A stretch of DNA of 64,000 bases from Diphasiastrum complanatum (Eukaryota > Streptophyta > Lycopodiopsida > Lycopodiales > Lycopodiaceae). The DNA lies in contig CM055094.1 of NCBI GenBank assembly GCA_029204225.1, positions 9,343,234 to 9,407,233 of the forward strand, given 5' to 3'. The notes under the pieces are model-generated. The model was not told where the DNA came from. It did no database searches and saw nothing but the letters and a program-made list of their open reading frames with translations. Shown here in pieces: positions 20,340 through 33,378 of the stretch. The first letter of the stretch is position 1. Each line of letters starts with the position of its first letter. Position numbers and translations under genes: made by a program.

Positions 20340-21562
20340 TGCCAAGTGGGCATCACCGCAAGCTAGTGATTATTCCAGCAACATCTCAATTTCTGAGCCC
20401 ACAATCCCCAAAATTTGTCTTGCAAGGAAAGCCACATTGGGAAATTGCACTTGATGGACCTTCCACCACCCCAAAGCACACTTGCACTCGTCAAGATTTA
20501 CAATAAGCTGACGATACATGGATAATTCAGATTTGAGAAGCCCAATAGTAGCCTCCTCATTTGAAGCAGCTGTTCCAAACAAGGAGTTTTCGAGTGGCAG
20601 ATTTTTGGGAGGGGGGATTCCACATCGTCTTGGATTCAAGTGCTTAAAAATCATGATCAAAAGTGGAATTACCACATGACTATCATATTGTGCAACCACC
20701 TACATTGCTCTTTCCTTGCCCACATACTCGCTAATTAAATTTAGGCCCTTGTATCGAGGATCGATCGTGATACCTAGCATATTGTGTGCTTTGTCGGGAA
20801 AAAATGAAATTGCAAATGAGAGGAATGCATGCAGCATAGAAACTACCTCAACTTGCATACAGGCACATAAAGTCTCTAGGTCCCCTCATATGGATGTAAA
20901 AGTTGGAAAGGCACACAAGATACGACGGAGGTGAGAGCAATAGTAAGTGTACCTAGGTTGGCACTTTCATCCTTCACATATGCCACAATTTTGTCGATAA
21001 GATTGAAGGAAGCTAGGAGCTCCTTCACTTGCCTAGCCATAGCTGCCCCTATTGTGTCATGAACCTCAAATAACCCAGTCATTATATGGCGAGAATCGTC
21101 TATAAAATTGATGACAAGAGCGAAAGTATCAAAGCCAGCTCGAGACATCCACAAATCAAAGGTGGTTGTTCCTGTCATACAACTAGCAAGGGAGGGGAGT
21201 ACATGTAGCTCCATTGTCTTTAACACCATGGAAGGGATGGCTTCATCAACAAGTTGTTTGCGAGAAGGAAAAGTTATTTTACCACATTGCCTCATCACCA
21301 ATCGACAAATTTACGGGTTTTCTACACTAAAAAGTGGCCTATAGCCCTTTGGTACTATAAAGGACTAGAACTTCAAGGAATCGTTGTTGGGCTGGATCGT
21401 CACTCTTGTAAGGATTTTTGCCACCAAAAAACTCTGTGATAGCAGAAGTGTAGTTATCTTTCTCTTCTTAGACTTACTTTGACCCTCTATCTCTTCTACT
21501 TCTATGGACTTCCTCTCTATCTCATACCCGGTACAATGTCTTGGCATGCTCATTAGCCACAT
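20340..21562 (-). pseudogene. hAT transposase (second copy)
   Basis: On the minus strand, 21301-20876 encodes the catalytic region: TTTFDLWMSRAGFDTFALVI, HIMTGLFEVHDTIGAAMARQ, VAYVKDESANLGTLT. 20699-20370 encodes the C-terminal dimerisation domain (GWWKVHQVQFPNVAFLARQI). The part upstream to 21562 has a lysine-rich stretch (QSKSKKRKI) that may be the end of the N-terminal DNA-binding region, but no BED finger is visible. Frames are broken between these blocks. It is a different lineage from the hAT gene at 3718-11194. Terminal inverted repeats were not found. Confidence 0.8.
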
Positions 21563-22590
21563 GTTTCCTCATAGCAGTTACTCCATTTGTCAGATTGTAG
21601 TTCAGAATTCCCTTCCTAGATCGTGTGGTACTATGTGTACTACTCTGAGCCCGTTCTACATAGTGACATATAAACACCGCATACTCTGAGGACATGTGAC
21701 ATCTACTTCAATGTTGGGCTCATTCAATACATAAAAGCCCCATGTTGTAGAGCTTGTGTTATAGGCAAGTGGAATAGATATTCTCTCCACAATGCCTCTT
21801 CCTCTTCGTTATCTCTCAAACTCTCTAGTGATTGAGCTGGAGACACACAAGTTTCTACAGTCATACAAGTACCCTCTCCTTCACCCATCATGCCCTCAGG
21901 ATCCAAAGACAAGCACAAGCAAGCTTGAAACCAGAAAATGAAACTAGAAGACTTGCTAAAGAAGTGTGACCCCCTTAACAGCACATATCTGCATAAGAGC
22001 AACCCCTATCTATTACAACAATTACAAATAATTGTTGAGATTGAAAAATAATCTATCTTGACTTTAGGCTTGCTATAGACTTTGTACTATGCAAGTATGT
22101 TGTTTCATAAATGTAAATGCCAAATTTGGCCTAGATAGAACTTGAGCTATATGGATTTGTCATATCTAGTTGGTTGAATACAGCTCGCATATAGATTGTA
22201 GACTTAAAAATAGCATTAGATGCACAAAGTGAAATGGACACATGCATGATGATTTGTACAATTCTAGCTAGAAGTAGGACACTTGGTAAAAGTAGGTAGA
22301 GATACATGCATGAGATGTGACACTTAGAATTTGCTTTGCACAAGAACACAGATCATGCCACACAGTAACACAAACAGAAAACACTCTCCTCAGCAAGCTC
22401 ACATAGCAACTGTATTTCTCAAAATGAAACTACACTGTACATATAGTTGTTCACTCAGGCAACCCATGCATGACCCAGGTTGCCGTTGGCGGGACGCGTG
22501 TCCCATCGACTTGCCTCGTGGCGAGGCCAACTGATCCTTATCCACTGATAGGACCCAGAGTACAATAACACAGTGATTCTAACTTTAATT
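21563..22590. other. no recognised gene
   Basis: Non-coding by eye. 22450-22560 probably includes the remains of an LTR belonging to the copia fragment on the right, since a polypurine tract lies at 22594-22608, but no LTR edge is visible. Confidence 0.4.
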
Positions 22591-22593
22591 CTA

Positions 22594-23940
22594 GCTCTCT
22601 CCCTTAAAGTAGAGTCACTTTTTGTATAGTCATATACATAGCTTTAAAGTCAACAAACTTTAAGTATAGAAAGCTTTGATCTAAATTTATCAAACTTTTC
22701 TCCAGTAAGTGGTTTAGTGAAAATATCAGCTAGTTCTTCTTCTGTGCTACAATGAACAACATGAATTTCATGACTCAGCAGCCTCTCACGTATGAAGTGA
22801 TACTGAATCTCAATGTGTTTAGTTCGCATTGAATCATCATAGTCACCTCCCCAGTCCGCATCCACATAGCCACACAACTCATGTAAACCATCATGCTTCC
22901 TGTAAATCAAGCCATACTCTGAAGTGCCTTTCACATAACGCAAAATGCGTTTAGCTGCCTTTCAATGCATTTCCGTAGGTGCTGCCATAAACTGACTTAC
23001 AATACCAACAACATAGCATATATCTGGTCTAGTCGTGGTAAGGTAAATCAAGCTCCCTACTAACTGTCTATATAGCGTAGCATCAAATGACTGTGACTCA
23101 TCAAGCTTAGAAAGTTTTTTACCTGGTTCAATAGGAGTGTTTACTGGTTTGCAATCCTGCAACCTAAACCTGTGCAGCAACTCTTTGACATACTTCACCT
23201 ATGTTAAACCCACTTCATGTCCTTTTTGCCACACTTCTACTCCAAGGCAATAATGCATCAGGTTGAGATTTGTCATCTCAAATTGTTCCATGAGGTCTCT
23301 CTTGATCATGTCTATCATCTCTTGATTATTTCTCGTAATAATCAAGTCATCAACATAAAGAGCAATCAAAGCAACCATATCATCAAAGCATAAGACATAT
23401 AGATTTGGATCAGAATGTGTTCTCACCATCCCCTTTGAACGAAAGTAGGCATCAATCCTGCTATACCACGCACATGGTGCTTGTTTAAGACCATAAAGCC
23501 ATTTCTTCAAGCGACATACTTTATTTTCTTGTCCTTTCGTTACAAAGCCTTCAGGTTGATCCATGAACACTTCTTCTTCTAACTCACCATTTAGAAAAGC
23601 AGATTTCACATCCATCTGATGCAAAGGCCAACCAAAATGTGAAGCTAAAGCAATAAGTAGACGTAGAGTATTCCACTTACAAACCGGCGCAAAGGTTTCC
23701 TCATAGTCGATGCCTTTATTTTGTGCGTACCCTTTGATCACCAATCTTGCTTTGTGCTTTGTTATACTTCCATCTGCATGGTACTTAGTCCTGTATACCC
23801 ATTTGCAACCAATGGGTTTCTTGCCAACTAGTGGTTCTACTAAGTCCCATGTGCTATGTTTAGCAATTGACTCCATCTCCTCTCCCATGGCCTTGACCCA
23901 AATGTCATCATTGTTATAATAGTTCGAAATCGAATGTCAA
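22594..23940 (-). mobile_element. Ty1/copia fragment, RT and RNase H end
   Basis: Minus-strand 3' half of a copia pol. 23888-23199 encodes RT: PIGCKWVYRTKYHADGSITK, GIDYEETFAPVCK, HQMDVKSAFLNGELEEEVFM, LYGLKQAPCAWY and the catalytic LYVDDLII. 23198-22962 continues (PDICYVVGIVSQFM), and 22943-22650 holds the start of RNase H (YVDADWGGDYDD). There an internal deletion joins directly to TKHIEIQYHFIRERL and ADIFTKPL. A polypurine tract (minus strand TTTAAGGGAGAGAG) follows at 22608-22594. RT is intact over 229 codons; RNase H is gutted. Confidence 0.9.
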
Positions 23941-25670
23941 AAAAGATATTGTTGCTTTACTGATAACTAGCATATTTACGGCTAATCATCTTATGATTAC
24001 ATGATAATTTTGATCTGTAATAGGTTCCAATGAAAGCCCACCATTTACTGTATCTATTACTTCAATATCTAATTGAATATTCTTCCAAAAATGATGCGCA
24101 GCTAATTTCTTGAGATTTAAATTTGGACGACCCATTTGAATTGAATAAGGATGAATCGATTTGATTCGAATATATTGTAGTTGATTCAATTATAATATGG
24201 ATAGAAATCATTTTTTTTTTTGTTAATTCCATGATTTCAAAAAAGCGTGCAAAACCAAAACTGGTATGCCCACTGAGAAACCTAAAAACTTGGCCTCACG
24301 GTTTAGTGAGATAAAGTTCAGACTACAAAAGAAATGGTAACATGAGATTTTAGAATCTTAACCATTGTTTGAACAAAAAATAAACACCTAGGAAAGAAGG
24401 GAAATATTAGTCTTCAAGTTTTGAGCATAACTGAAATCCATTCATGTAAACAAGTGATATGTCTTCATACTGTGAATGAGGATTGAGTATTGTGATTGAG
24501 TCCAAAAACCCTATTTGTCACAAACAACAACAATATTTTTGTCTTCCTAACCATATGCCTCAGTCCATGTTTTTTTCTTTCTCTATCAATCTCTCCAACA
24601 TTGATTTGAAATGCTAATTGATCTTTGTTGAGTTTTTCAAAAACACCGTGATCATTTGGTGTCGAAAACTGTAGATGCTATTAGCTGTGTAGCTTGGGCA
24701 CACCTACTTCACAACGCAGACAACAAAAATTAGTTTTAATATTAAGGTATGATCAAAGACATTTTTATAAGCCTAGAGTGTGAAAAATATTCCCATATCG
24801 TCCCAAATAATGAAATCAATAAGTAATACCGAAGACAAGTTGTTCTGACTCGTTCTTTTGGAATAGCATTCCAAAAATAGCTTTGCATTGCAAATTGTAT
24901 ACCATCCACAACTAAAGGCATCTGTTTGTTGTGGGGACTGCATGATCTCTCCAAATTAAGTTAGTCAATTGAAAAGACCATACAATGCTCAAACCATACA
25001 AATTAATTTAGCAAAAGAGTAAATAGCTGTGAAACTAAAACCTTGTAGATCACTAAATCAAACATTTTCAACCTTAACCAATTCTATGTCAACCGATTCA
25101 TTCACTTGAAATTTTATGATTATGTACAACCTGAGCATCAATTATTCGCACATTTGAACTACTTGGCACAGTGTAACTATATCATAGACCATCTTGCAAA
25201 AGCCAATTTGAATTAGGAGAAAGGGTCATTGATTCCACAAGGTATACAATCTGAGAGGGGAATGCAAAACTTGCCTGTCAAAATTTGGATGGGTTGATGT
25301 CATAGAGTTGAGTCACAAGCAAACCCATCTACGAGATCCCTCATTGCTGACGCATGTGATCAAAAGTCCCAAGCTCCAATGCTCACTGTAATTGAAATAC
25401 ATAGTGCATGTTTAGGGCCTAGGAACACGGTTTAGGGGTTTAGAAATTGACGACCTCTTAATGGTAGACATTACTTACTTCGAGCAATATGGAAGGATTA
25501 TGATTCTCTTCCTTAAAATGTCCTTAGCAATATACTTCTTGGCTCAATCGTAAAACTTAGAAAAAAAGTTGGACAAAACACAAACTACATCGTTGCAACT
25601 ATCCAAATTTGTGTACTGCCAATAACTCAATCCAACCTCGATTGTTGTGTCTGAAATGTGAGCTGTCTTG
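23941..25670. other. no recognised gene
   Basis: AT-rich, with short open frames only (for example minus 24189-23986 and 24954-24742), none with recognisable motifs. Confidence 0.4.
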
Positions 25671-25674
25671 TTTT

Positions 25675-26235
25675 TCAATGCCACACAACAATGTTCAAAG
25701 AAGTCTTTGGTATTGAGAATCTAAACTTGTTGCCCAAAGCTTCTATTTGCTGAAAAATGTCATTTTCATTTATGCAACACTCTAACTGGGACATTGGCTT
25801 TGGACCACGACTTGATTGTGCAAATGAACTCATCGGGGAAATTTCCAAGTCACAATCTTGGGTGGCATTTTCAGTCATGCCAACTTCCATGCGATTTTGA
25901 TGATGCCATGTATTTGGTGGTATTTGAAAAGTGCATTCGCCATGTTGTGCAAACAATGTGTTCACACGACCAACATCCATTTTCATAAATGTGAAGTCAG
26001 ATGTTTGGGCTGTATTGTTCACTATGTCTACTTCATGTTGTATATCCATTTGTTTAAATATTGTTTCTGTCATTTCATTATTTGTATCCACAGACTTGGA
26101 CTCACAAGTGGAGGATCGCGGGATCACACAGGATCGCGGGCTGTTAGCCCACTTTCCTAGTTCAGAGAGCATACTTGATTTGCCAGGTGCAAGCATGCAG
26201 TTTATGGCAACACGAATCACAAAAATAAACAACAT
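25675..26235 (-). CDS. uncharacterised open reading frame, 186 codons
   Basis: Not recognised. A hydrophobic start (MLFIFVIRVAINCML) could be a signal or anchor, followed by a polar region without clear domains. It is the only frame of this size within several kb, so it may be an exon or a transposon remnant, or chance. GGATCGCGGG occurs twice within it (about 26114-26140). Confidence 0.25.
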   Translation of the reverse strand: MLFIFVIRVAINCMLAPGKSSMLSELGKWANSPRSCVIPRSSTCESKSVDTNNEMTETIFKQMDIQHEVDIVNNTAQTSDFTFMKMDVGRVNTLFAQHGECTFQIPPNTWHHQNRMEVGMTENATQDCDLEISPMSSFAQSSRGPKPMSQLECCINENDIFQQIEALGNKFRFSIPKTSLNIVVWH

Positions 26236-26239
26236 AGTT

Positions 26240-28205
26240 AGTGAAAGAAAAGTGGATTAGAATTTGTTCCTTCTCAAAAAAAAAAAACTAGTGTATATTA
26301 ATAATCTTATGGAAATATATTTTAAATTTTCTTTAAGGTTTGTAGTCAAAGGTTGTTTGACTACTTTACTGAATAATTGCCTACAAATGAGCAGAATCAC
26401 TATGTGATCGTCATGGAATGTGTGGTACTCCTAGTCGTATTGACTATAGGACTGAATAATCTTATTAGTGTACTTGGATTGAAAGCCAAAGTATTAAAAA
26501 TAGGCATGCTTATGCATAAAAATATGAAGCTAAAACATGATTGTACAGAAGGCAGGTGGGCTGAAAAAGGCTGAAAAACCTAAATCATATCTTGAAAAAA
26601 CAATGTTGTCCAAAACAAGCCATCAAACAATTTCTCTTAGGGTTGATTACGAAAAAAGGAATACGAGCTCCCGTTGTCAACCTAAAACATGATGATCTCA
26701 ATAGCCCTCTGGATCAATGACAGCTTTTTCTCAAAAGCTTGAAGTCTATACATAACGTAGCCGTATATATTCTACTCATAAATCGATCACCAAATATGAG
26801 CCTAGTATATCATATGTATATTTCTCAATTTAGTACACCTAAAACTATGTACATTAGTTATGATAGGAGAATTGTAATAAGGTTCCTTGAGGACCCACAT
26901 AGATAAGGCTTTTTAGGAATGGTTGAGCTTTGAGCTCTCTCTAAACCCACGACGTACATCTGTTGCATTAAATATGTGAAGTGAAAGCAATCTTTGCAAG
27001 TTAGCTGACAATATCTTCAAGGTGCTCATCTTGCTAGTAGCTATCTCTTGCAACAGAATCCAAAGGATTTTTTCCTATTCTCAATAGACTCCTTTTTCCT
27101 AAGGAGGGATAGAACTATAGAAAACAAAATTAGGTGAGGAAAATGATGAATGTGTAACAAAAATAGGGCACATATGTTCGAAATCAAAACCTTCATCGTA
27201 GTTCACATGGAAACTCAACCATGGTTCTCAATTGTCTTCTAGCTATCAACAAATTCAATGTATATCAATGCCTAAATAGTGCTATAAACATGTCACTGTC
27301 CTGTTTATAACTGAGTTTTAGTATCTCTAGGTTGACTACTGACCTTTTTGGTAGGATAGAAGGCCCAAACGACAACATCTCATGTTGTCTAAGTTATGAG
27401 ATTGTATAAGAAAACTTTCTGCTACCCCTAGGTTTGAGCTTCAGAACTTAGAACTTGATTCCTTACATTCCGAAAGTGGCACATAGAGCTAATTTGTGTC
27501 AGAAAAAACTTTAGCTCCCTAATACATGCAGCTTTTTCAAAGCATGTAAAACAACCAAAATCAGGCAAAGTATGTTCTGTGTAGTATCAACTTAGCTTGT
27601 TCCAAGAACAGAAGGTCAATCACCTGTACACTAGTAGAAAAATAGATAGATTGACTTGAAATGATTTAAACATAGACAATCATCATTATAGCTAACTGCA
27701 AAGAAACCTACAGTGAGACATAAATGTCGACTAACAGGGACTTTCAAAGCGCGTTCGAAGAAATGTCACCGAAAGAGAGTAATGCCTTCAGGTATCTACG
27801 TAAATCATACACATGCTGTTTGAAAATTAGCTAGAGGAATATGCTGCTGTATGAGGAACTATTAATAAGATGCAAGCAAGTGTCAACGCTGGCCTTAGTA
27901 GCTCCTACAGATATGCAACAGAGCTGACTTCATTGGAATACAACGCAAACAAACTGACTTCACTGAAAATTAAGCTTAAAAGATATGAAAATGTACATGT
28001 TACAATAGCTCCAATGCATTTGCCAGCTTCAAGCGCCCATAGAACACAGGAACAACGTTGTGCAATCCGGCAAAACCGTGAGGACATAAAGGAGTCTAAG
28101 CGCACTTTTTTGTTGCAGAAGAGGTGCTTGAGGAGAGCTGCAAATTGTATCAATCTCTGTTCAGAAGCATAGAGCATCAAACTCTGTTCAGAAGCCAAGA
28201 GAAGG
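26240..28205. other. no recognised gene
   Basis: About 2 kb of AT-rich sequence with no supported coding region, RNA gene or repeat array. Confidence 0.4.
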
Positions 28206-28206
28206 T

Positions 28207-28300
28207 GATGAGGAGCGCTGATTCAGAGCAGCATTCACAGAATAGCAGATGAGGAGCAGTTGATTCGGAGCAACCAACATTCACAGAACGAGCAAGTAGG
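28207..28300. repeat. imperfect tandem duplication, about 42-45 bp
   Basis: GAGGAGC.G.TGATTC.GAGCA followed by ATTCACAGAA occurs at 28210 and again from about 28252. CTCTGTTCAGAAGC is also doubled just upstream (28155-28195). Confidence 0.6.
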
Positions 28301-29230
28301 CAATTAGGAGCAGCCGATGAGCCGCAATATTCCCTGAGCGAGCGAGGTAGCATTCTAAATGCCCGAAATGCAACAGCCAATGCTCAGTTGATCCAGGGAA
28401 CCGTAGAGCTGCAATTGATGGAGGGAGGAATAGCAGTCGAAGAGGACGCCGAGACCCAGCAGCCGTTGGCAGTTGATGGATGCTGCATCCTGCCTGCCTC
28501 CGCCTTCCAGCCACTCCAAATCCTTGCGCCACCTGCTTTTCTTGCCCGAGCAGCCCCATCTGGCCCCACACACGAGCGCTCTCATCCCATTGGCGCGACC
28601 GTTACAGGGAGAGAGGTGCCTATAAGGCCCGACGATGACCTTAGGGTCGGGCATAGTGTTCCGTATTGGGACATGCCTTGGACAAAAGAGAATATTTATG
28701 AGAGTGTGAACTTTGAATGTGTCTTAAACCCACATTGGAAATAGGCTTGCTCTACTAGTCTCCCTAAGTTCTAGGGTGGAACTAGCTCTACTCACCTTGG
28801 TTCCACGTAATTATGGGGCCACACTCCAAATGTAATTTGACTTGAACCCCCCCCCCCCCCCCCACCCACCACAATGTAACATGACTCATTCAAAATGCCA
28901 TGAAAAAGATTCCACCCTTTGTCTTCGTCTGCTGAGAACAAGTTTGCAAAACGCTACGCTACCGTGGCGCCTGGTCTTGTGGTGTGACCATTGACACATT
29001 TCAAATTTCAACCTGAAGTGCATTGTCTTTTTCTTTTCATTGCATTTTTTCAGCTCAGCCAGTTTAATACGCTTAATCTAGGCTTCAATGAAAAATATCT
29101 TTGTACACGTCTCAATTCCTTCAGCGCCCGTCAATCGGTGGCAGCTGACTGGTTCCATGGACCTGCCGCCCTTGTGAATCACTTTTCTATTGCCACCACT
29201 CCACCACCGCTGCCTCCACCCCTCTACCTC
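28301..29230. other. upstream region of the P450 gene
   Basis: GC-richer than the surroundings from 28330 to 28700, with overlapping open frames on both strands but no recognisable protein. A 17-C run lies at 28847-28863. Confidence 0.4.
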
Positions 29231-29234
29231 CACG

Positions 29235-29253
29235 TATATAGATATAAATATAG
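29235..29253 (+). promoter_or_regulatory. candidate TATA region of the P450 gene
   Basis: TATATAGATATAAATATAG lies about 220 bp before the start codon and about 50 bp before a GA tract that would be in the leader. Position and composition fit a plant TATA box; nothing else supports it. Confidence 0.4.
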
Positions 29254-29300
29254 ACGTAAACACAGCTCTTGCAGTATATTCTACTCACACCCAACGACAA

Positions 29301-29316
29301 CGAGAGCGAGAGCGAG

Positions 29317-29352
<36 letters not shown>
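29301..29352. repeat. (GA)n tract in the putative 5' leader
   Basis: Starts as (GAGAGC)-type repeats and becomes pure GA to 29352, about 120 bp before the P450 ATG. Confidence 0.9.
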
Positions 29353-29354
<2 letters not shown>

Positions 29355-29469
29355 GGACCATATGCTCTATTCTATGTCCCTGACATCACTTGCAGCTTCT
29401 TCCCGTACCCAGCTTGGCTTTGAACAATCGCGTGTGAGTTTGGTTCAGTGATAGCTGCAACTGAGCTGC

Positions 29470-31164
29470 ATGGCTGACGTTCTGCAAGCATGGCTGAATT
29501 CAGCAGATATGAAAGCTAAAGAGCTGTTTAATATCATGGCAGCTACAAGCTGGCAGACATGGCTTCCTATCGCCCTAGCAAGTGTCATGGTATTAGTACA
29601 TCTGTTCAGGACGAGATCTAAGAAGCTAAATCTGCCTCCAGGCCCTGGCGCGTGGCCAATTCTGGGATCTCTGCCTTCTCTTGGAGCGGAAAAGACCCCC
29701 CACCGCGCATTCGCAGCTCTGGCAAGGAGGTATGGTCCAGTGATGCACTTGAGGATGGGTTCTGTTCCAGCGATTGTGGTGTCTAACGCACAGATGGCAG
29801 AGGAAATCCTTAGGAATCAAGATAGTGTGTTCGCCAATAGGCCATACATGGCAGCGGGGAAGTACCTCGGCTTCAACAACAACATGGTGGCCTTCGCTTC
29901 CATGGGTCCCCACTTCTCTAAGATCAGAAAGATTTACAGCCTGCATATTCTCTCGGCTCAGAAGGTACAATCCTTCAAGGGTGTGCGAGAGGAGGAGGTT
30001 AGAGCGATGGTGAAGTTTTTAGCTAAGGATTCTGCTCAAGGAAAGGAGGTGAATGTCACCAACAAACTCTTAATTATGAATCCCAACAACATGACAAGGA
30101 TGATCTTTGGGAAAAGACTATTTGGCGACGAGTCTGATTCTGGTGCTGAGGCTGCGGAGTTCCGATCGGCGATGAGAGATACGACAGAGCTGTTGGTGCA
30201 GTTTAATCTGGGGGACTATATTCCTGCTCTGAAACCGTTTGATCTGCAGGGGATCGAGCGAAAGATGAAAAACCTACAGCGGCGGTTAGAGAAGATCGTT
30301 CAGGTCTTCATCCAAGAGCATCGTGAGAGGAACAAAGGTGTTCGCAAAGGAGACGTGAAGGAGGACGAGGATATTATTGATGTGTTTTTGAAATTGCAGG
30401 GAGAAGATGCCGTGTCTGATGAAACCATCATTGCCGTTGCTCTGGTATGATATCCTGTTTCTCTAACTGTCTATTCTATCTTAGAACTATCATTGAGCTG
30501 AGGTTCTAGAAGAACGAACAAAGATAGCTCACAAAAGATGTCTCTGCAGGAATTGCTCGTTGGTGGAAGCGAATCCTCAGCTAGCGCAGTAGAATGGGCT
30601 CTCTCAGAGCTCCTGCGACACCATCACTGTATAGTGAAAGCACAGCAGGAACTTGACACTGTGATCGGCAAAAATCGTCTGGTAGAAGAAGCAGACATCC
30701 CCAAGCTTCCTTATCTGCAAGCTATTCTGAAGGAGGCTTTCCGCCTTCATCCACCAGGTCCCCTTGGGCTTCCCCACGCCAGCTTTCAAGCTACCAAGAT
30801 CGGTAAATACGACATACCTACCAACAGCACAGTCTACCTCAATCTGTGGGCGATTGGCAGAGATCCTGAAAATTGGCAGAACCCAGAAGAATTCTCACCA
30901 GATCGATTTGAGAATTCTAAATTGAATTTATTTGGCCAAGATTTCCAGCTGCTCCCCTTTGCGTCAGGGAGGAGGAGGTGTCCAGGGATGAACCTTGCCT
31001 TGGCTATGGCTCATCTTGCCCTGGCTAACCTCCTGCATGCTTTTGAGTGGCCACAGTTGAAGGCAGAAGAGATTGACATGACAGAGAGATTTGGAGGCGT
31101 GACCGTGAGAGCAGCCCCTTTGATTGTCTCTCTCAAGCCCAGGCTGCCTGAATTTGTGTACTAA
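29470..31164 (+). CDS. cytochrome P450 monooxygenase, A-type (CYP71 clan)
   Basis: Two exons, 29470-30444 and 30550-31164, joined in phase 0 across a 105-bp GT-AG intron (TCTCTGCAG acceptor), giving 529 residues, normal for a plant microsomal P450. The ATG at 29470 is preceded in frame by TGA TAG. Visible features in order: a hydrophobic anchor (about residues 30-46), the proline hinge LPPGPGAWPILG, the C-helix region (ASMGPHFSKIRKIY, with H where most have W), the I-helix VGGSESSAS (usual form AGTDT), the K-helix KEAFR (ExxR), the PERF-like FSPDRF and the haem loop FASGRRRCPG with its cysteine. It should oxidise a small lipophilic substrate at the ER using NADPH-P450 reductase. The substrate cannot be read from the sequence. 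No frameshift or stop: this is the clearest intact host gene here. Confidence 0.93.
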
Positions 31165-33360
31165 TCAGCTTAGCTCCTACAAGCCGTTACAGCATCAATA
31201 CTGCCTTGAACACAAACCTACAAATTAATACTTGAGTTTCTGAGAATCACAGATTTCCAGTTACAGAGCTCTTCCTAAATGCTCCATATATGCAATGATG
31301 AAACCCAGCCAGGTGTCTCCAGGGATTTGGGATCGGTGTTGAATATTGGCTATTCATCTATTAATTTCACTTTCGCAAAAAGGTTGCTATCGGAGCTGTG
31401 ATCTGGCATCCTCTGGAATGTGAAGGAAGCTTAAGTAGTGGGTCGCATGACTGAATCTCATCCTTAAGATAGCTGAGACAGTATCATAATTTGGTCATAG
31501 TTGTAAAAGGAGGTATCATGAGCAGCTTAATTTTTTTGTCACAAGCCGAGGTGAAATATGTCTTTTGAAAATCTGCAGTGTGGACATTATACATCAGGGA
31601 GAAATCATTCCAAAGCATATATACTCCTTATAGATTTGATATATTCATTAAGCTACGGAAAATTTTTCTCAATATCATTCGATACAAAGTCTAAAACCTG
31701 CAGCTTCTAATTAAAGCTTGTCAGTATTTCGTTTTCTCTTGTTTAGCTTGCAGTATTGATTGATTTTGATAATGATGAGTGATTCTATGTATTCCTCACT
31801 GGCATGATGTTGGCTTTGAATATGTAAGTTTATTTTGATAATGAGAAACCATCCAGTTTATTTAAATGATGAGAAATTATCTAAGCCTATTTGGGTGCAG
31901 GTTTCAAATAGGAAAATTGACACCTGAAATTCTTATGATTGATCCATGGGTCAGTGCTTTAAATTGTAAACAGCTGGTTGTAGCTTGCATCAAATTGGAG
32001 CAAATAAACATCAGATTGTCGGATCAGCAGCAATTGAATCCTATCAAGATTCGAACTGCAACAATGCACAATTCTAAAAGTACAACACATCCTACTTACT
32101 CAAGAACACATGAGACCGTGTAGCACACGAGGATTAATTCACAGGAAGAATAATAAACTGCGCTAGATTATATCAGCGTGAACCATCTAGATATATAGTT
32201 AGCGGACATTAAACTGGTATTAAACATCAAAAGCTACGTCTTTCCAATCCTACGTCGCTTAGGATCGGTCTCTCTTTGTGCTGCGTAAAGTAAAGTAACC
32301 TTTCGGCCTGCAATTTCTTGTTGGGTGGATCTATTACAGGATGGGCAAACGTCGCAGGCTTGATTGCCCTAAGGCCCCTGACACAATTGCCATGCAGAAC
32401 AAATTGTGTGAAGGAGGTGGATACCACTTGAAGAGCAGTGATGTAGAATCAATCTACTGAAAGGCAACAATTCAAATTCTGTACATCTTTGAATGAAGTA
32501 AATCAAAGAAGTATCTGGTTCAAACGACGGAAATTTTTGTGATGAAGTTTCTACACTGTACCTGCATGCAATATAATCACGTGGAGTTTATTGAATCTCT
32601 GGACAAGGCAGCACATCAATTTTTTGGAAGAAAGAGTGTCGAGTTATGTGTCTTTCAGCAGCATCAGCGCTATGTCAACAATTGGCAGCACTGAAGGCTG
32701 CTTGTAAGTTTGTCTGTGACAGCGGAATGTTGTCCTGAAACCTGTCCCCTTATTCGTGCACAGAAGAAGAAAATGATTCTACTGGCTGCAAAAACCCCAG
32801 ATCAGTCTACAACCCACATGAGCTACTTATGTTGAATTTGCCCACAGAGCTGCATAGCCCAAGTCTTCCTCAGATTTGTAAGGCTGGACAAGAGCATGTG
32901 CTGTGAGGGGGAGCTAGCCAACTACTGTCCTCTATTTTAGCAGCATGTGTGAGAAGAAACCATGACAGTTTCAAATGTGATGATTGCAAGACGGGGGTTT
33001 GGAGACTCATCTTTGTGGCAGCATCATGTTGAGTCTATTCAATTGGAATGCCAAGTATGGAAGAGATGGGTGGACGAGGAACGTGAGGAGATGGAGAAGA
33101 AGGCTGTTGAGGCTGGACGCTCAGCTTGATGAGGCTAATGAAATGTTGACACCCATTGACTCCAAGAGAGAAATACAAGGGTAAGGGTGCATTCCATGAT
33201 ATGCCAATATCTTCAAAGATATGCATAGGAGTAGAAAAGCTCAACAATTTCCACTAAAGAAAATAATGTGACAATTGCCACTAAAGAAAAGATGGTGCCA
33301 TCAAAGGAAAGCAATAGGAGAGGGGCCCATATAGAGGATATGTCAATTCCATGAAAGAGA
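31165..33360. other. no recognised gene
   Basis: 3' flank of the P450 and intergenic DNA. No coding region or clear polyadenylation signal could be supported. Confidence 0.4.
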
Positions 33361-33378
33361 TTGTGGGGTGAGCGTAAA

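Noticed and set aside
18291-22590. Search for terminal inverted repeats and 8-bp duplication of the second hAT element
   Set aside because: No convincing pair was found by eye; a computed search of the flanks is needed.
28388-28744. Open frame of 118 codons upstream of the P450, with overlapping frames on the other strand
   Set aside because: Several frames are open at once because of local GC content, with no recognisable motif or splice context. Not called as a gene.
29626-29970. Minus-strand open frame inside the P450 first exon
   Set aside because: Shadow of a clearly coding plus-strand exon.
33057-33180. Possible exon in 32984-33184 (RRWRRRLLRLDAQLDEANEM)
   Set aside because: Helical appearance only, with no splice sites in phase and no neighbours.
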